Below the pieces are notes generated by a model. That model was not told the DNA's origin, ran no database searches, and saw only the letters and a program-made list of their open reading frames with translations. DNA of 5,004 nt from Spirochaetaceae bacterium (GTDB taxonomy: Bacteria > Spirochaetota > Spirochaetia > DSM-2461): assembly GCA_003246505.1 (NCBI GenBank), contig QKAI01000202.1, positions 1 through 5,004 on the forward strand. The letters run 5' to 3'. Both the position numbers and the translations under genes were made by a program. This document shows positions 1 through 5,004 of the stretch, piece after piece. Positions within the stretch are counted from its first letter, which is position 1; each line of letters opens with the position of its first letter.

Positions 1-1274
1 ACCATTCATTCCAATACGGGCCCTATAGCCAGATCCTTCAGAAAAAGTACATCTATATGATAGGTGAAGCGGCCTTCTCCGGGATCCTGCTCGTTCTTTT
101 TCTATATAATTTATTTCTTTTTTTAGGAAGGATATATACAGTTTCCAGTTTCTACTTGAGTATAATCTCCCTTGTGTTCTGCGTGAGAGGGTTGATGACG
201 GGTGAGGTTATGATTGAAATCCTCTTTCCCTGTGTGGCCATGGAGACAGCATTCCGATGGGATTATATCCTCCTTTATCTCGGGGCCCTCTTCATCATTC
301 TTTTCATATGCAATATTTACCAATCTCGCAAGGAGTTATCGAAATTCATATCAATCGCTCTATGTTCGGCGGGAGGCCTTCTGGCCCTGTTTTCCCTTAT
401 CGTACCCCTTCCTGTTTTGAGTAGAAGCATCTTTGTCCTGGAGTCCTACGGGCTGGCGGTCATAATTTTCTGCCTCGCTAAAATCGTAGCCATGATTGTC
501 CGCAGGGAGAGGAACAGTAGAATCCTTTTAATTGGAATTCTGCTCTTCTTCACTCTCGTCTGTTATAATATTTACAGCATTAGCAGGGGGGTCATCCTTT
601 TCGAGACGTTACAGCTGGGGCTACTCCTGTTTCTGCTTTCCAATTTCATGGTCCTTACGATTCAGTTCGGCAAATCCCATCATCAGGTGAAACAGCTTTC
701 CAGGGAGCTGGAGCAGGAAGTGGCCCGCCAGACGGAAGAGCTGAGACAACTCTCCCGTACCGATCCCCTTACGGGAATTAATAATCGGCGCAGGTTTACC
801 GAGCTTGGTGAGAGGGAAGTCGCCATACATAGCCGGTACGGGAGACCGCTCTCCCTCATTATGATGGACCTGGACCATTTCAAAAGAATCAATGATGAAT
901 ACGGACACAGTACGGGAGACCGGGCTCTTATTTATATGGCGAAGCTCTGCCTTGAGGAGATTCGGGAGTCGGATATTCTGGGACGTCTCGGGGGAGAGGA
1001 ATTCGCCTTGATTTTGCTGGAAACTGATCTACCGGAAGCTGCGGCGAAGGGGGAAAGGATCAGGGCCCGCCTGGAAAAAACAACGGGACGGAAAAACCAT
1101 AGCATTCCCCCCATGACCGTCAGCATGGGTATCATCTGTTTCAGGCGGGATGAATCCCTGGAGGGGGGACTGGAGCGTTCCGACCGACTCCTTTACAGGG
1201 CTAAGAGCGATGGTAGGAACAGGGTCGCGGCCGGTTGTGGTGAAACGGACGGAATGGATTTGTTGCTCACCTAA
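1..1274 (+). CDS. Membrane diguanylate cyclase, 7TMR-DISM-like sensor plus GGDEF domain (5' partial)
   Basis: This protein makes cyclic di-GMP from two GTP at the inner membrane. The frame is open from position 3 through the first in-frame ATG at 57, which has no convincing ribosome site, so the true start lies before the window. Residue numbers below count from that Met. Seven hydrophobic segments lie near 2-24, 31-47, 70-88, 97-118, 124-148, 156-175 and 181-204, the pattern of a 7TMR-DISM sensor; the usual periplasmic sensing domain would lie upstream. A charged, probably coiled-coil linker (205-233) leads into the GGDEF domain. That domain shows DPLTGINNRR (236-245), DLDHFKRIND (271-280), the signature GGEEF (312-316) and the closing DGRNRV (385-390). 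RESD (303-306) sits five residues before GGEEF and matches the inhibitory I-site RxxD. All catalytic motifs are present, so an active, feedback-inhibited enzyme is expected. No EAL or HD-GYP domain follows. The sensed signal cannot be told. Confidence 0.93.
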   Translation, partial: HSFQYGPYSQILQKKYIYMIGEAAFSGILLVLFLYNLFLFLGRIYTVSSFYLSIISLVFCVRGLMTGEVMIEILFPCVAMETAFRWDYILLYLGALFIILFICNIYQSRKELSKFISIALCSAGGLLALFSLIVPLPVLSRSIFVLESYGLAVIIFCLAKIVAMIVRRERNSRILLIGILLFFTLVCYNIYSISRGVILFETLQLGLLLFLLSNFMVLTIQFGKSHHQVKQLSRELEQEVARQTEELRQLSRTDPLTGINNRRRFTELGEREVAIHSRYGRPLSLIMMDLDHFKRINDEYGHSTGDRALIYMAKLCLEEIRESDILGRLGGEEFALILLETDLPEAAAKGERIRARLEKTTGRKNHSIPPMTVSMGIICFRRDESLEGGLERSDRLLYRAKSDGRNRVAAGCGETDGMDLLLT

Positions 1275-1439
1275 CCCTCCTTCGGGCTTTTGATTCCCGA
1301 TATCCCATCCGGCAGGGGAACCTACTCCCTGCGAATCATTCTCACCGAAACACCGGAAAGGGATAGGGCCCTGTTTCTCCCCATGACCGTCAGTATCGGC
1401 CTGGTTTCCCTGAGGGAGGGCCGGAACCGGGTTATCCCT
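1275..1439 (+). pseudogene. Decayed fragment of a second GGDEF domain
   Basis: Reading on past the cyclase stop (TAA, 1272-1274) in the same frame gives a protein-like stretch resembling the end of a GGDEF domain. DIPSGRGTYSLRIILTET (from 1299) lines up without gaps with the 18 residues around GGEEF in the intact domain, but the GGEEF signature is lost. PMTVSIGLVSL (from 1380) matches PMTVSMGIICF, and EGRNRV (1416-1433) matches DGRNRV. The DNA at 1379-1393 is identical over 15 bases to 1109-1123. Compared with the intact copy, about 19 codons are missing before MTVS and about 21 between MTVS and GRNRV. The frame runs on to TGA at 1467-1469, inside the argH 3' end. No start codon with a ribosome site is visible. 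It is most likely a relic of a tandem copy of the cyclase 3' end or of a neighbouring cyclase gene. It lacks an active site and cannot be a working cyclase. Confidence 0.65.
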
Positions 1440-2784
1440 AGCTCAGGAGATTCTCAAAGGCCCGATTGATCCGCTCTTCCTTCTCATTTCTGATCCCTTC
1501 CAGGCCAGTGAGCGCGTCCCGGGCCGGGCCCAGGTTCAGATTGCCCGTGGTACCCGGGTAGGTGCGGGTCTTCAGGGACTCCACCGGATCCCGGGATTCC
1601 AGGGCATCCAGATTCAGGCCCACCTCCCGGTAGGCATCCCGGAAGCTGGCCCCGCCGGCCACCAGTTCCAGGGCGTAATCGGTGGCATAGATATCCGGGG
1701 TAAATCCTTTCATCAGGTTCTCCCGGTTCACGGACATCTTCTCTATGGTCAGATCCATGATCCCCAGGGAGATGAGAATCAGGCGGCAGCCCTTGAGAAA
1801 GGGTTCCTTGGTCTCCTGGAAGTCCCGGTTGTACCCGGAGGGCAGGGACCGGACGATGTTCTTAACCTGGGAGGCATAGGCGGACAGGGTCCCCGATTTG
1901 GCCCGGAGCAGCTCCAGCCCGTCGGGGTTCTTCTTCTGGGGCATGATGCTCGATCCGGAACAGAGATCCATGGGCAGGGAGAAGTAGCCGAATTCGGGGA
2001 GGGAGAAGAGGATCAGGTCCTGGGCCATCTTGCTGAGGGTCAGGCCGGTCTGGTCCACCAGATCCAGGGTCATCGATTCCATGCGCCCCCGGGAGTTATT
2101 CACGTAGAGCACATTGTTCTGCACCCGGGAGAAACCCATCAGGTCCGCCGTCATCTGCCGGTCCAGGGGCAGGGGCACCCCGTAGCTGGCCGCCGATCCC
2201 AGGGGGTTCTGGTCCGCGATGTCGAAAAGGGCCGAGGCCATACGGAACTGGTCGATCAGCTCCTCCGCCCAGGCCGCGAGCCAGAGCCCCACCGAGGAGG
2301 GCATGGCGATCTGCATATGGGTCCGGCCGGGCATGGGGGTCTCCCGGTGCATCTCCGCCAGATCGAGAAGGCGGGAGGAAAGCTTACCCAGGGCCTTCAT
2401 ATAGTCAAGAAGGAAGGTGCGGGTAAAAAGGCGCAGGGCTGTTATCACCTGATCGTTGCGGCTGCGGCCGGTGTGAATCTTCTTGCCCGCTTCGCCGATG
2501 TGGGCGGTCAGATAGTTCTCTATGGCCGTATGGCCGTCCTCGTCGCTCCTGAGGATGGGAAATTCCCCCTTCCCGTGCAGCTCCAGGATCTCCCCTATCC
2601 CTTTTTTGAGGGACGTCAGATCCTCTTCGGTGAGGATACCCACCCGGGTCAGCATGGTGCCGTGGGCCGTGCTGGCCAGGCAGTCGGAGACGATCAGTTC
2701 CTGATCGAGCAGGTAGTCGCTGCCCACGGTAAACTCTTCTATCAACTCATTTAACTCGTAATTTTTCGCCCAGATCTTGCTCAT
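1438..2784 (-). CDS. argH: Argininosuccinate lyase
   Basis: This cytosolic enzyme splits argininosuccinate into arginine and fumarate, the last step of arginine synthesis; the family (fumarase/aspartase superfamily) works as a homotetramer. From the ATG at 2784 the protein has 448 residues, close to the usual ~450-460. Visible motifs are HTGRSRNDQV (104-113), GRTHMQ (153-158, with His156 as the likely conserved active-site His) and the signature loop GSSIMPQKKNPD (277-288), whose Ser278/Ser279 region supplies the catalytic serine. The C-terminal YATDYALELVAGGASFRDAY (366-385) is the typical ArgH end region. The N-terminus, MSKIWAKNYELNELIEEF, departs from the common LWGGRF type. The frame could begin 12 codons earlier at a TTG (2820), but that codon lies inside the promoter -35 box, so the ATG is preferred. 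No Shine-Dalgarno sequence precedes it. Neither argG nor any other arginine gene adjoins it. The gene looks richer in G+C than the genes to its right. Confidence 0.97.
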   Translation of the reverse strand: MSKIWAKNYELNELIEEFTVGSDYLLDQELIVSDCLASTAHGTMLTRVGILTEEDLTSLKKGIGEILELHGKGEFPILRSDEDGHTAIENYLTAHIGEAGKKIHTGRSRNDQVITALRLFTRTFLLDYMKALGKLSSRLLDLAEMHRETPMPGRTHMQIAMPSSVGLWLAAWAEELIDQFRMASALFDIADQNPLGSAASYGVPLPLDRQMTADLMGFSRVQNNVLYVNNSRGRMESMTLDLVDQTGLTLSKMAQDLILFSLPEFGYFSLPMDLCSGSSIMPQKKNPDGLELLRAKSGTLSAYASQVKNIVRSLPSGYNRDFQETKEPFLKGCRLILISLGIMDLTIEKMSVNRENLMKGFTPDIYATDYALELVAGGASFRDAYREVGLNLDALESRDPVESLKTRTYPGTTGNLNLGPARDALTGLEGIRNEKEERINRAFENLLS

Positions 2785-2791
2785 GGGGAGT

Positions 2792-2820
2792 ATTATAGCC
2801 TGTCCCCCTCCCCGTGGCAA
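2792..2820 (-). promoter_or_regulatory. Near-consensus sigma-70-type promoter of argH
   Basis: On the minus strand, TTGCCA (2820-2815, five of six bases of TTGACA) is followed by a 17-base G-rich spacer and a perfect TATAAT (2797-2792). Only seven bases, ACTCCCC, separate the -10 box from the argH ATG at 2784. Transcription normally begins about seven bases past the -10 box, so the mRNA should start at the ATG or one base before it. The absence of any Shine-Dalgarno sequence fits a leaderless message. Confidence 0.75.
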
Positions 2821-2824
2821 TGGA

Positions 2825-2833
2825 GTGATTCAC
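2825..2833. promoter_or_regulatory. Small inverted repeat GTGATTCAC between the divergent promoters
   Basis: GTGA-T-TCAC is a perfect 4-base inverted repeat around a central base. It lies 4 bases outside the argH -35 box and about 20 bases outside the -35 box of the plus-strand promoter, where a regulator could act on both. It is short enough to occur by chance, and it does not match the classical ARG box pattern. It is recorded as a weak operator candidate only. Confidence 0.15.
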
Positions 2834-2853
2834 GGAAAAGACACAGGAAATCT

Positions 2854-2882
2854 TTGTTAAATTCCCGGCGATAGGATATAGT
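2854..2882 (+). promoter_or_regulatory. Sigma-70-type promoter of the barrel/C11 protease operon
   Basis: TTGTTA (2854-2859, four of six consensus bases), a 17-base spacer and TATAGT (2877-2882, five of six) form a credible promoter. The ATG of the barrel gene begins at 2889, exactly seven bases past the last base of the -10 box, which is where transcription would be expected to start. The mRNA would then be leaderless. AGGA at 2873-2876 is 12 bases from the ATG, too far for a normal ribosome site, and it would not be transcribed from this promoter. Confidence 0.65.
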
Positions 2883-2888
2883 TTAGCC

Positions 2889-3494
2889 ATGAGCAGAAAA
2901 TTCTACCCCATGGTATTATTCCTCCTGTGCGGATACCTGTACGGGGAGGGTTGGAGCGTTCAGACCGGTCTGGGTTATCAATTCTATACTTTCCATGCCC
3001 GGGAGGGTGCCACAGAATTGGATTCCCGTTACAATATTCTTGGTCTGGATCTGGGAGCGGTCCTGCCGCTGAGCAGTAGCTGGGAGATCCGATCCTCCCT
3101 GTTTCTGGGATTTCCCCTGAGCAGCGCCGTCTATGTGGGGGGGGAACTCTTCAGCGAGCCCGATCTCTCCCTCTATGACAGGTATTGCTATTTTCTCAAT
3201 TTCGACGGAGGGCCTTTTTATCGGATAGGATGGAAATCCTCCTCCCTCTCCCTGGGGTCGATCTTCAGTTTTGATAATCTGGTTCTGGTATCCCGATATG
3301 CAGAACCGGGGTATCTCCTCTCCTATACCTTCGGTTTGGGTTTGGCCGGCCATTTCGAGTACTATCTGAAGAACTGGACCCTCTATGCGGATCTGAGGGG
3401 GAAGTGGAATTTTCTGGAAACCCTGGTCCATCACAGCGATTTCTCCTATGCCTGGGGCGCGGGGCTCTCCCTGGGGCTTGTCTGGAGGTTTTGA
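2889..3494 (+). CDS. Small outer-membrane beta-barrel protein
   Basis: I do not recognise a named family, but the architecture is clear. The 201-residue protein starts with a signal peptide: MSRK, a hydrophobic core (residues 7-18), and a likely signal peptidase I cut near LYGEG (17-21). Cys14 is preceded by Leu-Leu, so it is a poor lipobox. The mature chain alternates polar and hydrophobic or aromatic residues in about eight stretches (roughly 23-35, 47-59, 64-75, 99-115, 118-130, 141-158, 161-175, 184-201), as in an eight-strand barrel. It ends in LSLGLVWRF; a terminal Phe is the typical signal for outer-membrane insertion by BamA. It is the first gene of a unit with the C11 lipoprotein, whose ATG overlaps this stop codon. 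The start at 2889 is the first ATG in frame after the promoter and gives the full signal peptide. Its function is unknown; porin, adhesin or partner protein for the protease are all possible. Confidence 0.82.
   Translation: MSRKFYPMVLFLLCGYLYGEGWSVQTGLGYQFYTFHAREGATELDSRYNILGLDLGAVLPLSSSWEIRSSLFLGFPLSSAVYVGGELFSEPDLSLYDRYCYFLNFDGGPFYRIGWKSSSLSLGSIFSFDNLVLVSRYAEPGYLLSYTFGLGLAGHFEYYLKNWTLYADLRGKWNFLETLVHHSDFSYAWGAGLSLGLVWRF
3484..3488 (+). promoter_or_regulatory. Ribosome binding site fixing the C11 protease start
   Basis: GGAGG lies inside the last codons of the barrel gene, five bases before the ATG at 3494. It is a strong Shine-Dalgarno match and settles the start of the downstream gene, which overlaps the barrel stop as TGATG. 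The contrast with the two leaderless-type starts at 2784 and 2889 shows that the organism does use ordinary ribosome sites. Confidence 0.85.
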
Positions 3495-5004
3495 TGAAGA
3501 AAATCTATATATTTGGGGGACTGCTTCCCGTTTTGCTTCTCCTGTCCTGTCCCATCCCTTCCGATGGATTAAACCGCTCCCTTCTCGATTCATTGATCTA
3601 TTCCGATCCCAATGGGAAATCCACCGCATGGACAATTATGTACTATGTGGACGCTGACAATGATTTGGAGAGTTATCTTCTGGATGATAACTATGAACTC
3701 TCTCAGGGGATGGAATCCACGGAGATCGTAAATGTCATCGCCCTGGTGGACCGAATTTCCGGCTACTCCGCCGACTCCGCTATTCTGGGATCAAATTTCA
3801 CCGACACGAAACTCTTCCGGATTGGCGCCGATGAGATCTATCCACTGGAAGGGGGCGGCTATTTTCCGGATATCGGAATGGCGAAATCCGGTGAGTACAA
3901 TATGGGTGACGGGGAAACTCTCAAAACATTCATAGAGTACTGTAAAGCCTATTACCCCGCAGACAATTATGCTTTGATTTTTTCCAATCACGGGGGAGGA
4001 GTGAAAGGATCATCTGAAATCAGTCAGAGCATTGCCCTTGGGGGTGGATTGGTTTCTAATGTCCTCCCTGCCCTTGTAGAAAAAGCCATTTGCTACGATT
4101 CGACATCCGGCGATGACAGCCTCTCAACTGCAGAGATAACGAATATTCTGGATAATCGGCATTCTGTAGACCTATTGGTGTACGACGCCTGTGTCATGGG
4201 GCTTTTGGAAATCGCCTATCAGTACAGACCGGAGAGCGCCGGTGGTGATGAGGGTGAATTCTCCGCCGATTACATGGTGGCATCGGTTCCAAATGTCTGG
4301 GGATACGGATTGCCTTATGATAGAGTTTTCTCTCGGTTGTCTGAGTCTAAAACGGGTGATGCTGGCCATGACAGTACGGTTGTGAACGGTTCTTCCTACC
4401 CAGTTCAGTATTTCGATCCTTCCACCATGTCCGGAGAGGATTTCGGAAGGATCATTGTGGAAGAGCAGGAGTGGGATACCCAGCATGTTAATTCAACATC
4501 GGCCCAATCCTTTTCCCTCTATAACCTGGATTATTCCGACGATGTGGTCGATGCTTTTGATGATTTGTCAGCGGGCAATCTAAAATCTACTTACAATTCA
4601 ACTACTTTGCAGAATCTCCGTAGCGCTATAGGAAGCGGTCTGACCTATTCCGACTATGTGGCCTATCCTCACTTTGATCTTTATGCCTTGGCTCTTAATA
4701 GATCGGATTCTGCCCTGCAAACCGCCGTTAACAATATGGTAGCCGCCTCCTTCGGTGATTTTTCCGGATTTTCGGTAAATGGAAAACACGGATTAGGTTT
4801 TTTCTTTACAGACGGGAACGCCTCCTATACCAGTTCCTCCACTGGGGAAACAAAAACGGCATGGGCCTGGCAGTATTGGTATACGGGAGAGTCCTTCGGT
4901 ACCAGCGTCGAATACGGCCAGCTGGCCTTCTGTAAGGAGAGGAGCGGTTTTACCACCGATAACGTGGACAGCTGGTTTGAACTGCTGCAGTTTCTCTATA
5001 ACCC
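3494..5004 (+). CDS. Clostripain-family (peptidase C11) lipoprotein, 3' partial
   Basis: This is a predicted cysteine protease anchored to a membrane by lipid. The frame is open for 503 codons to the window end with no stop. The N-terminus MKKIYIFGG plus LLLLSC gives a type II signal peptide with the lipidated Cys at residue 19, followed by PIPS. The C11 domain begins with WTIMYYVDADNDLES (46-60), the usual opening of the clostripain fold. The catalytic His is His166 in SNHGGG (164-169), and the nucleophile is Cys233 in YDACVMG (230-236). ICYDSTSGDDSLSTAEI (199-215) and ADYMVASVPNVWGYGLPY (258-275) are further family-typical blocks. The dyad is intact, so activity is expected. C11 enzymes usually cut after basic residues, but specificity cannot be read here. 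A Ser/Thr-rich stretch lies near 443-455. It is translationally coupled to the barrel gene by a one-base overlap. The subcellular side, periplasm or cell surface, is not decided by the sequence. Confidence 0.9.
   Translation, partial: MKKIYIFGGLLPVLLLLSCPIPSDGLNRSLLDSLIYSDPNGKSTAWTIMYYVDADNDLESYLLDDNYELSQGMESTEIVNVIALVDRISGYSADSAILGSNFTDTKLFRIGADEIYPLEGGGYFPDIGMAKSGEYNMGDGETLKTFIEYCKAYYPADNYALIFSNHGGGVKGSSEISQSIALGGGLVSNVLPALVEKAICYDSTSGDDSLSTAEITNILDNRHSVDLLVYDACVMGLLEIAYQYRPESAGGDEGEFSADYMVASVPNVWGYGLPYDRVFSRLSESKTGDAGHDSTVVNGSSYPVQYFDPSTMSGEDFGRIIVEEQEWDTQHVNSTSAQSFSLYNLDYSDDVVDAFDDLSAGNLKSTYNSTTLQNLRSAIGSGLTYSDYVAYPHFDLYALALNRSDSALQTAVNNMVAASFGDFSGFSVNGKHGLGFFFTDGNASYTSSSTGETKTAWAWQYWYTGESFGTSVEYGQLAFCKERSGFTTDNVDSWFELLQFLYN

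Noticed and set aside
57..59. ATG as the true start of the diguanylate cyclase
   Set aside because: The same frame is open back to the window edge, no good ribosome site precedes it, and starting here would leave the sensor without its usual extracytoplasmic part.
1276..1290. CCC-TCCTTC-GGG followed by CTTTT as a terminator after the cyclase
   Set aside because: The stem is only three base pairs and the T-run is short. No better hairpin with a T-run was seen for either the cyclase or argH in the convergent gap.
1365..1372. Palindrome AGGGCCCT in the convergent gap
   Set aside because: It is eight bases with no spacer, T-run or partner sites, lies within the GGDEF relic, and is easily due to chance.
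2317..2754. 145-codon open frame on the plus strand
   Set aside because: It is antisense to the conserved N-terminal half of argH, which has strong family motifs. A long opposite-strand frame is expected in G+C-rich coding DNA.
2798..2814. G-rich argH promoter spacer as a G-quadruplex
   Set aside because: The minus strand has only two runs of three or more G here, so a standard four-run quadruplex is not supported.
2916..3635. 239-codon open frame on the minus strand
   Set aside because: It lies antisense to the barrel gene and the C11 start, and its translation is rich in Pro, Gly and Glu with no signal peptide or recognisable motif. The plus-strand genes have signal peptides, motifs and a ribosome site.
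1438..5004. Functional link between ArgH (arginine) and the C11 protease (family often cuts after Arg)
   Set aside because: The genes are divergent with separate promoters, the enzymes act in different compartments, and specificity cannot be read from the sequence. The link would be a play on words rather than evidence.

Overview
The window is ordinary chromosomal DNA from a diderm (Gram-negative-type) bacterium. A spirochaete is my best guess. It rests on the style of the proteins: a 7TMR-DISM-type diguanylate cyclase, an ArgH with an atypical N-terminus, and a small barrel paired with a lipoprotein protease. No marker gene proves it. I see no tRNA, rRNA, CRISPR array, insertion sequence or phage gene.

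Layout. (1) Positions 1-1274, plus strand: the 3' part of a membrane-bound diguanylate cyclase with seven transmembrane helices, a coiled-coil linker and an intact GGEEF domain with an I-site. Its 5' end lies before the window. (2) Positions 1275-1439: no intact gene, but a decayed second GGDEF domain that can be read in the same frame just past the cyclase stop codon. (3) Positions 1438-2784, minus strand: complete argH (argininosuccinate lyase, 448 aa), convergent with the cyclase. (4) Positions 2785-2888: a compact divergent promoter region. It has a near-consensus sigma-70-type promoter in each direction, and each -10 box sits so close to its start codon that both mRNAs should be leaderless or nearly so. 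(5) Positions 2889-3494, plus strand: a small exported outer-membrane beta-barrel protein (201 aa). (6) Positions 3494-5004, plus strand: a clostripain-family (peptidase C11) lipoprotein, translationally coupled to the barrel gene by a TGATG overlap and cut by the window end.

How the genes fit together. The cyclase makes c-di-GMP in response to an unknown extracellular or periplasmic signal. ArgH does the last step of arginine synthesis and stands apart from other arginine genes here. The barrel and the C11 lipoprotein form a two-gene envelope unit: one is predicted in the outer membrane, the other anchored to a membrane by lipid, so they may act together. Partnership is inferred from coupling only. 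The three most notable points are the paired leaderless-type promoters, the barrel/C11 lipoprotein unit, and the in-frame GGDEF remnant. I found no clear sign of a wholly new defence or mobile system.
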